A stretch of DNA of 64,000 bases from positions 16,256,841-16,320,840 of the forward strand of contig CM038726.1 in assembly GCA_021613375.1 (NCBI GenBank). Reading direction: 5' to 3'. This document shows positions 35,010 to 46,434 of the stretch, piece after piece. Positions within the stretch are counted from its first letter, which is position 1. Each line of letters opens with the position of its first letter. Origin of the DNA: Megaleporinus macrocephalus (lineage: Eukaryota; Chordata; Actinopteri; Characiformes; Anostomidae). A program made the translations under genes and the position numbers. The notes under the pieces were generated by a model. The model did no database searches and was not told the DNA's origin. It saw only the letters and a list, made by a program, of their open reading frames with translations.

Positions 35010-35027
35010 TGTCCATTTTATCACCTA

Positions 35028-35485
35028 CCATATAGGAACACTTTGTTGTTCAACAATCCACTTTTACATGGCACGTACTATTTGGGTGGTGGACTATTTC
35101 AAGTACAGCAGTGACACTGGCATGGTGGTGGTTTGTAAATGTGAGTTGTGCTGTTATGAGTGGATCAGATACAGCAGTGCTACTAGAGTTTTTAAACACC
35201 TGCTAGACAGAGAATAGTCCACTGACCAATACTATCCAGTCCACTGATGAAGTAACTATGCAGTAACAGATAAACTATCATCTCTGACTTTATTAGACGC
35301 ACCTACCTTGCTGGTCCACCGTGTAGATGTAAAGTGGACAGTGAGTGGACACAGTTTTTAAAACTCCAACAGCATCGCTGTGGCTGATCCACTCAGCACA
35401 ACACATACTAACACTGTTCACGTTAGTATCACTGCAGTGCTGAAAATGACTCACCACCCAAATATTACCTGCTCTGAGCCCAAAA
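35028..35485. mobile_element. Fold-back element, copy 2 (best preserved)
   Basis: Left arm 35087-35215 (TTTGGGTGGTGGACTATTTC, AGTGGATCAGATACAGCAGT) pairs with right arm 35340-35480 (CTGATCCACTCAGCACAACA, GAAAATGACTCACCACCCAA). Between them lies TTTATTAGACGCACCTACCT, the sequence that is tandemly amplified at 16550-17495. No coding capacity. Confidence 0.75.
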
Positions 35486-35487
35486 AT

Positions 35488-35613
35488 GTTCTTTACTTTC
35501 AATGTAAAGAAGTTTTGCAGCAAGTGATTTTGGAGCATTTCTGTTGGCCCATTCATCATGAAACTTTCACAGGACATAAAGGGCGGATGTCGTGTTCAAA
35601 TGATATAGAAAGA
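35488..35613. mobile_element. TCGCTGTCC-family MITE, copy E (fragment)
   Basis: Contains TTTACTTTCAATGTAAAG, TTTTGGAGCATTTCTGTTGG, CATTCATCATGAAACTTTCA and GTTCAAATGATATAGAAA in family order. Termini absent. Confidence 0.65.
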
Positions 35614-35619
35614 TGAAAA

Positions 35620-36445
35620 TCAACATTTTGTAGTTAACTTCACTCCTTTTCTTCTGAAACCGCTGAAACTCTTCTCCTGTGTCAGAACTTGCAGCTCCTC
35701 TAGAAAAAAGAAAATCTTCTCTCTGTGTCTGTTTGTCTCCAGCTGCTCTAAACATGCCCTGAGAGGATGTGTTTATTTACGCATCCGCAATTCAAATACG
35801 AAGACGCCACTCAGGTTGTAATGAATCAGTCACTGACTTGTGCCAGCTGTGCCTTACATTTAAGCATATGCTGAAGGTTCTGTGCTCTCCTTTGCCAGTC
35901 TGGTCCCAGGGTGGCACTGGCTCTTCCCAGAAGGTGTAGCAGTATACTAAAGGACCCGCTTGTGCCAGTGTGGTCTAGTGTGTTCATATGGTAGCTGAGA
36001 TTGTGTTTGTGGTGATACATCATAACGTGTACTTTAAACTTGACCGCATTGGAACGTTTGTCAGCCATTCCAGTGCCAGTAGGAACATTTGCTTGATCTC
36101 TGATGCCACAGCCATGCATGACCAGGAGTTCAAGATGGTGTAATTGGCCTCACTCTGTCTGGGTGGGTTGGAATGGCTCTTCCTCTCCCATATAACGCAG
36201 CGTCCTACACATGTATTAGCTGAAATAACAGAACTGGCAGTAACGGTACATGTCCATTCCAAATTTACAGTGCAGCATCCTAATATTTCCAGGAAGGAGC
36301 TCTGACAGAACGGTGCGGTGCATTGCGGCATGTCAAAATCTGCCTGCAGATGAGTCTAGACTCGTCTGCATATTCAAAACGCAGAGTCATTAGTATTGAA
36401 ATCTGGTGAACTGTGCCACTGCATTGAAGTGAATAGAACTGTAGG
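35620..36445. other. No gene seen
   Basis: Frames of about 100 codons on the minus strand (35826-36119 and 36020-36331) overlap in different frames and show no domain. Confidence 0.4.
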
Positions 36446-36449
36446 CAAC

Positions 36450-36773
36450 TTAGGCTTGTTGGAGTAGCGCTGGAGCTGCCGTCTCCACGAAATGTTCCAT
36501 GCCATGTTTTAACCCTCGCTCAGCCGCATCTGACCCGCCCATCTCATGAGCGTCCGGAACAGGTGAAGCAAACTCCAAGGACTCCGGCAGGATATCAAGT
36601 TCAACCAGCTTATGATAAAGGCTAGCATGAAGTACATCTTTTCGAGCAGTAGTAGGAACAGAAACCTCAGAGAATTCGGCGATCCCCAATAGATCTGCCA
36701 TACAGCACCATCCAAACTCCTCTAAAGTGGGACAAAGCGTAAATGCACTCAAATTAAGAGGACCAGAAGCCAT
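36450..36773 (-). pseudogene. Truncated gag start of a Gypsy-type LTR retrotransposon
   Basis: The frame starts with ATG at 36773, 100 bp inside the LTR, and stops near 36450, giving about 107 residues. It contains ADLLGIAEFSEV and LVELDILPES, resembling the short helical N-terminal domain seen in gag-like ORFs of fish Gypsy elements. The rest of gag, all of pol and the 3' LTR are missing to the left. The family call is recognition by motif and by the adjoining LTR. It could not produce a functional element alone. Confidence 0.5.
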
Positions 36774-36861
36774 GCTACCAACACAACACCCCTCCACACC
36801 AAAAGAAAAACGCTAACCAAACGAAGCTACCCACACAAAAGCAAAAACAGCAAGAAGATGA

Positions 36862-36868
36862 GCCACCA
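36862..36868 (-). promoter_or_regulatory. Candidate primer binding site
   Basis: On the minus strand TGGTGGC lies 4 bases after the LTR end. A TGG-starting sequence just inside the 5' LTR is the usual tRNA primer site. The tRNA is not assigned. Confidence 0.4.
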
Positions 36869-36872
36869 TTTA

Positions 36873-37505
36873 TGTTACTAACATCTGGCTAAGCCAGACT
36901 GAACATAAGATGGACAACCGCTTCCCTCCTGCCCCACTCCAGTCAAACACACACGACCACCATGAACTTTACAAGCCTGGATATTTTATTTTTATGAGCA
37001 GCAAATGGCATCAGGGATAAGTTAAGCCCAAAATAACAAACAAAACACTACTAACTCTCTTTACCTCTAACTAAACTAACAAACAAACCAAAATAAATTA
37101 CAATTCTAAACTAACTCTCTAACTATTCAAAACCAAGAGAAAAACGTGATCCAAATAAATGGGCCTTATCCCCTACAAAACTGCAGGCTTGTGATCAAAG
37201 ACATATTAACATGACAAATACTAGAAACAATAACAAGGATTCTTACGACAAACTGGATTCACATCACAAACAAGTACTCTCGAAGTTCAAGGTCTGACTG
37301 GCGAGGAGCAGGAAAGAAAGGATTGACGTCATCCACCTTCATGGGTAGATTCACCAATCACAACCCTCAGGAGGCAGGTCCCATCATCCAGGTCAGGTGG
37401 CCAACATTCCCCTAAAAACCGAAGATAGGGAGAGAGTGGGAGATCGAAAACATGGCATGGGGTAAACCATGCCCCACGGTTCCAAAAACCTCCACATCCG
37501 TAACA
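36873..37505 (-). mobile_element. 5' LTR of a Gypsy-type retrotransposon
   Basis: 633 bp with short inverted ends TGTTAC and GTAACA. On the minus strand it begins TGTTACGGATGTGGAGG and ends TTAGTAACA, followed by a primer-site-like TGGTGGC and the gag start. An AAAATAAAATATCC polyadenylation-like stretch lies inside. The second LTR is absent from the window, so the insertion is a truncated 5' half. Confidence 0.6.
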
Positions 37506-37749
37506 GGTGTTCTGGCATTCACACCTGTTGCGAGAGAAGATTTAAAGGGAGGATGTTTGGTTGGTTAAAGTTTACATGGTTCAGACTGGAAGGCGACTTT
37601 GAAATCACTGTAATTTTATTGTTTGCCAGTTTCACTGTGTTGAAGGAATCTTAGCTGTGGGGAGAAGTAGTCGTTAGTATTTTGATTTTTCTGACTTGCC
37701 GCCAAACGTGGTCAGCAAAAACAGTATTGTTTTTGTTTGTTTGATGCAG

Positions 37750-37833
37750 ACATTCTGTGAGTGTGTGCCCAGCTCCTCCCAGCTCAAACACCGATGGTCA
37801 GACTCAGACACAGTCAGACAAACACCGCCCAAG
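37750..37833 (+). CDS. Candidate 84-base exon of unknown gene
   Basis: Preceded by TTTGTTTGTTTGATGCAG (acceptor-like) and followed by GTAAGG (donor-like). It is 84 bases and open in phase 0 (28 codons), with a Ser/Pro/polar composition and no domain. Phase 0 at its end would be compatible with the phase-0 start of the FIBCD1-like exon at 55303, but the residues do not match the expected N-terminal cytoplasmic tail. A chance splice-like interval is quite possible. Confidence 0.2.
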
Positions 37834-37871
37834 GTAAGGGCTCAAACACATACACACTTGGCTACATACAC

Positions 37872-38712
37872 AATAGGGTTGCAACAGTATGAGTTTTTAT
37901 GGTTTGATATATTTTACTGTTGTAGGATTTTACTGTTGTAGTTGGTTGAGAATTTTTTTAAACTAATTTATGTCCAACTAATGATAACTTTTATTATAAA
38001 TAAATCTGCTGCTTATTTTCTCCATTTTTCAATAATAATGATAGATTTTCAATATAAATAATAGATTTAGAATTTGAACAGTTATCAAAATAGTTGTCAA
38101 CTTCTCTTTAATTCACACATACTCATGTCACCTTTCTGAACTGTGTGTATGTGTGTGTGTTTCTTCATTGGTCAGATCAGGGTCAGTGTGAGTCTGTCTG
38201 TAAGTCAGAGGTTACCGTATGGATAAGAGACGTAGGTTTATAATTTGGAAAATTGTTTCAGTGACACATTTCTTGAGCAACATTTAAATGTTCACACTGA
38301 CAGGCAGTCATGTAACACATGGAGCTTTGCTTTAAGCCCCCACTCCAGCCCAGATAGCAGAGAGATCTGGTGCTAATGAGAAATGAGTGCTTGAGACTTA
38401 AAACACATGGAGATGTTAAGGAGTGACTCAAGCCAAGCACATGTTTGACAGTTTTCCAGCTTCTCCTGTACATACATACATGAACTAAAAGCAGTCCAGA
38501 GCCTTGAAATGGCTTTGTTACAGAAATTAAAGTAGAATGTGCTCTTGTGCACATTGCTTTGGCAAGTCCTAAATAGACAGTACATATTTTACTAGTGAGA
38601 TTCTCTCATTTGTAATAAACAACAATAATAAGCAAATGTACAGGCTATGATAACCATCTGTTCATATAATGGTATACCATGAAACCCTTCTACTGCTACA
38701 GCCCTAATATAG
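37872..38712. mobile_element. Possible hAT-like non-autonomous element
   Basis: Left end ATAGGGTTGCAACAGTATGA and right end TACTGCTACAGCCCTAAT are imperfect inverted repeats (TAGGGTTGCAACAGTA versus TAGGGCTGTAGCAGTA). GGTATACCATGAAACCC near the right end matches the common fish repeat type beginning AGGGTTGCAACGGTATG. Non-coding. Target duplication not resolved. Confidence 0.5.
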
Positions 38713-38714
38713 GA

Positions 38715-39340
38715 GTTGCAGTAATTGCAGTACACTAGAAAAACCTTAATCACATGATTAGTTGGTTGAATGCTTTGATTCATCAGAAAACTTTGTCTGG
38801 AAAGTTTGGAAATCAGGATGGTAATAGCATGCAGTGAATATGTTTGTAAGATGATTAATTTGTAATTGCAGCCATCAGCTATGCCATTACTGCACAGGAT
38901 AATATTGCAAAACCAATTATGAAATAATAGAGCAAAAGCCCTAATGCAGCTCTATTGGGAAAGTATTCATACGCTCACTCCAGCAGACAAGTTTGTCTCT
39001 TGTGGGTGCGCTTAAGACTTCTTTTGTCACATGTGGGCACACTGTTTGGCTTCTATTATTATTCTTTTTTATATCTGCTGTTCAGTTACAAGTTAATACA
39101 TTTCTCTTACCTACTTTGAGTGATAATTTCACAACTATGAATGAAATGCTGATAGGAATAAAGCGTTCCAGGAGCAGAGGGCTGGAACCTCGCAGCCTTG
39201 TATCTATGATTGATCGGAAGGTTTTGTTTGAACCCGTCAGCCAGACTGTAGCTTCACTCCATGATAGTTAATTTGCATAAATTAAAGTATTTTTTTCCAA
39301 CATATTACTTTTCACTAGATTACAGCTACAGATCGCGTAT
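38715..39340. other. No gene seen
   Basis: A 92-codon frame at 38993-39271 (+) has a hydrophobic start but no family match or splice context. Confidence 0.4.
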
Positions 39341-39343
39341 CTG

Positions 39344-39590
39344 CATATTGTCGCTGTCCAAAGAAAAACCTATCTCAAAAAAAATAACCTCCAGAATAGT
39401 AACTCCACAGGAAAGAAACAATCAACTTTTAATATAAGATAATGCAAAGACACTATCTGAGTATTTCTATTGGTCCATTCATCATGAAACGAATGTCACC
39501 GGATATAAAGAGCAGCTTTTGTGTTCAAATGATATAGAAAAATGAAACTCAACAAAGAATGGAAATGCACGTTTTTATTTGGACAGTGAA
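39344..39590. mobile_element. TCGCTGTCC-family MITE, copy F
   Basis: Left end GCATATTGTCGCTGTCC and right end TTTTATTTGGACAGTGA. Interior TATTTCTATTGGTCCATTCA and GTTCAAATGATATAGAAA match the other copies. Confidence 0.75.
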
Positions 39591-39724
39591 GACATGAAAT
39601 ACTTAGACACCTGCCACTTTGTCACCTGCTAATGTAAACGTATGATCAGGCAGTCATAAAAGATGTTTAAAGCTAATGATTTAATGTGTAAAACAATATA
39701 ACATGCACATTTGTCACTGTGTGA

Positions 39725-40125
39725 ATCAATCAATCAATCAGTCATTCAACCTTTATTGAGGGGTGACCCTCATTTTCAATGCAGCTGAGTATTTACATTT
39801 TAAGGGATTGAAAGCAAAAAGAGCAAAAATAATAATAATAATAAATAAAAATACAAATTTTTAATTAACATTAATTATAGATGCATAAAATATAATGTAT
39901 AATTTTTTTGAAAAATGTAATAAAAAATATAAAATAAACATAAAATACATACAAATAAACAAATAAGATAATTAAAAAAATGAAATACTAATAGAAAATA
40001 ATCTCATTAAAACAATCACGATTAAAATACAAATAATAATAGTAAAAATAATAATAAAAAATTAAAATTAACATAAAATACGTAAAAAATAAACAAGAAA
40101 TTAAAATCCTAATAGAAAGATAAAC
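39725..40125. repeat. (TCAA)n then A-rich low-complexity tract
   Basis: AATCAATCAATCAATCA at 39724-39740, then from about 39825 long AATAATAATA and AAAATAAAC runs with scattered T. Non-coding. Confidence 0.8.
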
Positions 40126-40129
40126 TCAT

Positions 40130-41208
40130 CTAAAACAATCACAGGCTTTTTGATGGTGACTAGAAACTAAAGTTTAAAATGGTTCAGTGATTCCAGCGAG
40201 TTGAGCTTCAGTGTTTCCTGTAGAGAATTCTAGCTTGCTGGTGCACTGTAGCTAAAAGCAGATTTTCCCAGTGCACTAAAAACTCCTGGTACCTGACAGG
40301 TGATCCAGCCACTAGAACGAGTCTGATAATTATTGTTATTTATTGAAATCAAGGAAGAGATGTAAGCTGGCAATATCTGAATTAAAGCTTAGACTCTCTC
40401 TATCATAATTATTTTTTATTTCTCACTCACTTTCTCAGCCTCACACAAACACACTCACACTGAATGTTAAATGAGGGATTAAATCTTGCCTCACAATGCT
40501 TCTGAAACACTTCTGTGAAAGAGCAAATGATTAGTACATCTTATTTTTCATCATTTGTTCTTTTCTGTCTGACACAAACATGCTTGTATTTGTGATTTGT
40601 GGGACGACGAACATAGACTCCCATTAATTTCACATACCTTATCCTAACACTAACTTTAACCTAGCCCCAACTTTAACCTTACCCACACCTTAAAACTGAT
40701 TGACTTCCATTGTGTTTTGGTCCCCACATGGCAACTGTAAGAACAGATTTCAGTCCCCACAATGCGGCATAAACCTGGAGAGCACACACACGTCCACAGA
40801 CTTCTTCCATGCGTAATTCAATCTCAGTGATAAAACTAAAAGGTCTTTACTGAAGAAAGCAATGTTCTATAGAGATTATGCTGGGTTGGTTGGTTTGTTT
40901 GTTTGTTTACACTGAAATATCGTCCTTGAGTCATAGGGGTTTGTTTGGTAGACTCATTTTCTTTCAATTTCTCTCTTTCTCTCTCTGTCTATCTCTCTGA
41001 TTTGGAGCCTCAGGAAAACAATAACAGCTAAGAGATTTGAATGCTATGTTACCAGGAGGGTGTTAGAGCTTAAATTTCATTTCACTGTGTCTCATTAGGG
41101 CAAGCTATACATATATTGTTCCAGACATAAAATAAAACAGATTTCATGAGTAACTGAGAGACATGTCTCTAAATTCAATAGGTAGTTTGCTGTTTTGTTT
41201 ATTTTTTC
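40130..41208. other. No gene seen
   Basis: Mixed sequence. 40590-40790 (CCTAACACTAACTTTAACC, GTCCCCACAATGCGGCA) resembles a dispersed fish repeat by its words. No exon. Confidence 0.4.
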
Positions 41209-41212
41209 TTTG

Positions 41213-41300
41213 TAAGAAACACCTACCTTGTATTCCCACTCCCTGTCCACTTTATTGGATACACCTAAATTACAGGTTGTTATGTAGGTGTTCAACTATA
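41213..41300. repeat. Two isolated units of the 42-bp CTTTATTAGAAACACCTACC repeat
   Basis: AGAAACACCTACCTTGTATT and CCACTTTATTGGATACACCT are in register, with about 45 bp spacing. A solitary fragment of the same family as 16550-17495. Confidence 0.7.
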
Positions 41301-41629
41301 ACCCACCTGGTTTAATGCATCATTTCCTATTGATGAAGGGCTAACACAAAATTGTGCATTAACAGAAAGTAGACATTTCTAATACAGTGTCCAGTGAATG
41401 CTTGGCTGTGTGCATCTTCCAAATATATTAAATTTATATTGGAATTATTTCTACACAGCAGCTATAATGAATTGGCAAAGCAGTATAGTTCATTAACTGT
41501 AAGCTATGGCCATCAAGTAACAGTCCGAGATGAGAATTTATTCAATAACATCAAACATGCTAATCAGATATTAGAAATGGATTGGATGGTTCTCTGAGTT
41601 GAATTAATTAATTAGTTAATTTAGAACTT

Positions 41630-41866
41630 GTGTTTGCACACAGCATTTAGCCCATCCGTGCAGTGAAACAGATACATACACCAATGAACACACACACTAG
41701 AGGGCAGTGATCACACTTGCCCGGAGCGGTGGGAAGCCCTAGCAGTCAGGGGTTGGGTGCTTTGCTCAAGAGCACGTCAGTCATGTCCTATCAGTTCATG
41801 GGATCGAACCGGCAACCTTTCACTCACAAGGCTGGTTACCTAACCTCTAGCCCACGACTGTCCCAT
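41630..41866 (-). mobile_element. tRNA-derived SINE, family 1, reverse copy
   Basis: The minus strand reads GGGACAGTCGTGGGCTAGAG, then GTTGCCGGTTCGATCCC (B box) and on to CACTGCACGGATGGGC, the same order as the + copy at 15012-15285. Confidence 0.85.
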
Positions 41867-41869
41867 TGT

Positions 41870-42700
41870 TGTTTTATCACAACAGTTTTTTTATTAACTA
41901 CATACGTTTCTCATTATTTTCATTCATTCTTTTTTTTTTTATTGGGTTTTGCAGCAAAATGCACAGGTGCTGTAACAGTAGCACTAGTGTTACCAATATT
42001 ACTCACAGTTATTGATGTTAGTTTCATAATCTCCAGTAATTACAATTGGGAAGATAATAATGCCTACCTTGACCTCAGTGTTTAGTACTTTACTCAGCCA
42101 TACATCAGCAATTTAGTGCAATGGTTTAGCAGAAAAAAAAATAATTTACACCATTTTACCGTATCCACAGATGCAATTAATTTGCCAAGCTAGAGTCCCT
42201 CATACAGTTTAACACTGCAGCTATTAAAATAACGTTGCTAACAAACACTAGAATAGCTAATTACCCAGATCTTTTCCATGAATGCACTTCTCTCAATCCG
42301 CTCAAACCACACGAGTGCACTTTAGTGAGGTATTGCGGACTTGTCGATGTGTCTTAGGACACAGCAAGACTTACAGTGAGCTATAAAAATTCATCCACCA
42401 TGTAGCTGAACGCAGGTAAGCAGGCAGTGTACACAATAGATGTCTAGTTATGAAGGTATATGGGCACTACATATCCTGTTTACAATATATTTATCCATGA
42501 AAATGACAGAAATCGCAAATCTAATCTATCATCCATGTTCCTGGATACAAACAGGAGGTGGAATTCAGCACTGTGCTTTTGTCTAAAACGGCTGCAGAGT
42601 TTGGCTAATTTCACGAATTTCACTAATTTCAGTCTTTTTTTATATTACATTCACATTAAGTCATGCTCTGCCACAAACCACATCATCAAGTCTGTTTGAC
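41870..42700. other. No gene seen
   Basis: AT-rich sequence. Frame 41717-42085 (+) overlaps the SINE and is not credible as a gene. Confidence 0.45.
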
Positions 42701-42702
42701 CT

Positions 42703-42908
42703 GCATATTGTCGCTGTACAATAGAAAAAAGAATCTCCATTTGCTGACGATTATTATTTTTCTACATCACTTGAACGCAAGAGCTGCCGTTTACATTGTG
42801 TAACGCTTTATGATGAATGGACCAATAGAAATGTTCTAAAAGAACTGGTTCCATTGACTTACATTAAAAGTTGCCATTTTGGAGATGTATTTTTTTTCTT
42901 GGACAGCA
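42703..42908. mobile_element. TCGCTGTCC-family MITE, copy G
   Basis: Left end CATATTGTCGCTGTACAATA and right end TTTTTCTTGGACAGC. Interior ATGATGAATGGACCAATAGA and GGTTCCATTGACTTACATTA. Confidence 0.75.
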
Positions 42909-42909
42909 T

Positions 42910-44360
42910 TGATTTGGTTTGAGTTAGTTTAAAGATGTATTTGGGGTGGATTTATATATAGAAATGCTTTGCGTGACTATTGATTCCTGGTCTTAGCAAT
43001 GTTAGCCTCATAGCTCAAGTGCTAAACTAAAGAAGTGAAATTTGAGGTAAAAATGGGACTAATAGTTTTTTGTTGTTGTTCGTGTTGTTGTTGTTGTTGT
43101 CAAATTATCCCATTAACCACTGGGCAAATGAACAAGCTAAATAATAAAGTAAAGCATTAAACACAGAATCGAGTGTCAAAAGCGAAGAATAAACACAATT
43201 AAGGTTATTTTACCAAATTAATTAAGTCTTTCATTGAATTGTCTCTAATTTCATGTTAATTGCTGCCCATCCATAGCACACACATTTTATCTTCTGTTTT
43301 CAGCAGTATTCCCATTTGTGTGTAGGCACTCCCCCCTGATTTATACTGTATCTCATAACAGCTGGAGTGTCCAAGGCTTATGAATATTTTAAGCAGGAAA
43401 AATGTTTCTCACAACCACCGACACACCCCCATCTGCTTGGGTATCTACTGAACACACACTGCTGACAACTCATGTTTCATTATATATAAGGGGTAGTAAA
43501 TACAGTACATGTGAGAGATACGAAAAAGGGGCTTACTGCCCTTACAATGTCATTACAATGTCATTACATGTTTTTCCAGTCCCCAATTCAAATGGAGGGA
43601 ATAAAAATAGCAGCCACTGTGTCTGGAATGGAGGCAGCAATAGGCCAAAAAAAAAGGAAACCCTCTCGTTGTTCATATACATTCACTCTCTGGAGGTTTA
43701 ACACATGATTCTGTTACAGTAGTTTTCCATCAACATGAAAGAAACAGCTGCTCCATGCCAATGGACCCTCAGGCTACAGAAGCTTTTCTATTTTTTAAAG
43801 AAGCTTTTCTAACATTCTGCAAGTCGTGTAAAGCTTTGTATAGCTTTCAGAACAAAGCCAGATTAACGTTGATTTATAAAGGAAAACAATAGCAAAGCTA
43901 CAATTGGATTCCAGCATAGCAAGGTTGTGTTTTCATTCATTCCTTGTTTGCTTGTTTTGTTGTTTGGTAGCAACTAAGCTTGTTAAGATTGCTAAAATCG
44001 TCGTAATTGTGAACCGACACCCCCTTGATTTAAATATGCTAATTTGCATGTGGGATTATTAGTGCAGTAGGTTACATACCCAAATGCCATACCCAGAATA
44101 AATCAGCAACAACTCCACAGATACAAGGTCTATAATTATAATCTGGTATCTATAGGTCTAACACCCAGGAGGATGAGGATCCTGCCATAAACCAAACAAT
44201 TTAAAGGGGGCATATCCATGCTTTTGCTCATACATTTGGGGAACTGAAGTGCCCACCAACCCACAGACTTTGAAGTGAGGCAAATTTTTTGTAGGCTGCC
44301 TAGATTAAAAAAACCCCAAAAAACAGGAACTGCACTGTTGTTAACTTTTGATGTAGAGGT
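42910..44360. other. No gene seen
   Basis: Mixed AT-rich sequence with a small (TTG)n run at 43069-43100. Frames under 100 codons, none recognisable. Confidence 0.45.
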
Positions 44361-44363
44361 CCT

Positions 44364-44490
44364 GCTACTGTCAGTAAACCTGTGTGCATGTGCTAATAAC
44401 TTAGCCTCTTGTTCAGATTTTCCCATTCCACCTTAAATGATGTAGTTGTTACATTCTGGGTTCTCAGGGTATCTGTGCAGATCCAAATTT
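44364..44490. repeat. Unnamed dispersed repeat, copy 1
   Basis: Shares, in order, AAACCTGTGTGCATGTGCTAA, AAATGATGTAGTTGTTACATT-CTGG and GATCCAAATTT with 46175-46345 (AAACCTGTATGTGTGTGCTAA, AAATGGTGTAGTTGTAACATT, GATCCAAATTT). The family is not recognised. Confidence 0.55.
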
Positions 44491-44899
44491 ACTAGTACTA
44501 GTCATATGCTGGTGCCTCAGGCAACCGCTGTTAACTGTTGCACTATTTATAGTGAATGTGAAAATTCGAACAAAAAGCTGACAAGTGGGAAGCCGACTTG
44601 GAATGTTTTATTAAACGAGTTATCAATACCAACCGCCTGTGGCAGAACTGCAGGCAACAGAAATATAAGTATTTGAAAAATAATTATGCTCTGTGTTTCT
44701 TTGGCTGTTTAACACTAGCTACCATTAACAGCTGAGGTAATACATTAACAGAGATGTAATTTTCTATTAAGGTTTTGGTGTTGTTTGCTGCAGGATCCAC
44801 AGAAGCCTTAGCGCTATTCATTTTTGAATAGTAAAATAATCATCTTATAAACACGGTGAAAAGTATGAGAGTAATTTAGAGAGTATGTAATGAGAAGTA

Positions 44900-45441
44900 C
44901 ACTACCGCTCAAAAGTTTAGGATCACTTAAAAATTTAATTTCATGCAATTTTCATGCAATTCATGCAATTTTCATGCAATTCACAAACAATAATGTCCAT
45001 TTCACAATTAATGTAAGTGTATCAGATGATTTTTATAGAATAAAAATGTTTGTATCAAAGTCTATTTTTGTATAGAGGCTTATTTTGCATATAGTTCTAT
45101 TATCAGCAATTCTCAGTCCTCTGTCTAAATCTCCTGGTACAGCCGTCAATCCAAGTTAAGGTTGTTGTTGGGCTAATTGGTTGTTAGGACACTCTTGCTC
45201 AATTGTGATGTACAGCTGAAAAACATTCTACTAATAAGTGAGTATAAAAGGGAACAACATTCTAGGTTAGTTTAGTATCTGAAGCAGTATCAGCAGTTGA
45301 TGACTTGCTGACCGACTCAAAATGACCAGAAAGAAACAACTTTCTTTAGAGACCCGTCAGTCCATTGTTGTGTTAAGGAAGAAGATACTCCATTGAAAAC
45401 AAGAACATTTCACTGTGATTCCAAACTTTTGAGCGGTAGTT
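44900..45441 (+). mobile_element. Internally deleted Tc1-like element, copy 2
   Basis: Starts CACTACCGCTCAAAAGTTTA after TA (44898-44899) and ends CCAAACTTTTGAGCGGTAGT. On the + strand ATG at 45322 begins a short piece of transposase start (RKKQLSLE-type) of about 25 codons before the frame runs into the terminus. Same deletion derivative as 19180-19622, opposite orientation. A small internal ATGCAATTTTC duplication is at 44942-44985. Confidence 0.85.
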
Positions 45442-45547
45442 TACATGCTTTTAAATTTAATTTTTTTCAACTACACACTGTACATACTGAATAATTCTTA
45501 GACATCACAGTTTTGAAATTATATTGCACATATCATTGTTATTGAAA

Positions 45548-45943
45548 TGTAACGTAGACATGGACAAGGCGGGCGGATACACTTGCATGTCTTTTGTTAA
45601 TGACGAAAATAAAACAAAACAGGAATACTGGACAACGAAATAAACAAATTCACACAAGCAGACATACAAGAAGGATGATGACAGAATATCAAACAAAACA
45701 ACATGACGACGATGGGACACTCATGATACATTCATTGAATACACGACAAGGACTGGAGGGGAACAAAGGGTATATAAGGAACACACAACAAGGAACACCT
45801 GGTGACACTAGTAAAAGACACAGACTCAGTACATGTGAGGGGCGGAGACACGGAGCCCATGAGAGAGGTAAACAAATACCATGTGGACGTGACAGGATGA
45901 CAAACAATGACAGACAGGCTAGGAAGCAGGACAGGATGTGACA
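45548..45943 (-). mobile_element. Solo LTR with 5-bp target duplication
   Basis: A 396-bp unit with TG...CA ends. On the minus strand it starts TGTCACATCCTGTCC and ends CTACGTTACA. TGAAA flanks both sides (45543-45547 and 45944-45948), the 5-bp duplication expected of LTR element integration. A TATA-like CCTTATATACC occurs on the minus strand near 45775. No internal region is present, consistent with LTR-LTR recombination. Probably Gypsy-like; the superfamily is inferred from size and end type. Confidence 0.75.
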
Positions 45944-46052
45944 TGAAATCCAAAGTAACTGCGCTTATAAATATGTTACCTTAATTAATTGTCACAATTA
46001 ACATCCACAAATGTACAAAAACCCATTTAATTAAAAACAATGCAAACACATT

Positions 46053-46430
46053 ACCCCAAAGCATTTCAAGAAGATTGGTGCATCTTGAAGATATATTACT
46101 TCATATTATTTTATGATGCACCAATTAACAATGGGGGCTGGAGTGGGTGGACAAATAATGCTCCGTTGTTAATTTAAGTCCAGCTACGGTCAGCAAAACC
46201 TGTATGTGTGTGCTAACAACTTTGTGTCTGACAGGAAGCTGAAGTTCAGATTTCTCTTTAGATTGTTTTATCGTACTCTAAATGGTGTAGTTGTAACATT
46301 CTGGTGTCTCAGAGTACATGTCCCGATCCAAATTTCTTTGTTCCGTGCAAAATATTACTCCAAAGCATTTCAGGGAGATTGGTGATGCACCATTTATCAA
46401 TGGGGGTTGGAGTGGCTGGCCGAATAACAG
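46053..46430. repeat. Unnamed dispersed repeat, copy 2, with an internal direct duplication
   Basis: 46175-46345 matches 44364-44490. In addition CCAAAGCATTTCAAGAAGATTGGTG-type sequence near 46055 recurs near 46361 (CCAAAGCATTTCAGGGAGAT), and ATCAATGGGGGTTGGAGTGG near 46397 recurs from AACAATGGGGGCTGGAGTGG near 46127. Confidence 0.5.
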
Positions 46431-46434
46431 TATA

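Noticed and set aside
36020..36331. A 103-codon minus-strand frame as a gene
   Set aside because: It has no recognised domain or splice signals and overlaps another frame of similar length.
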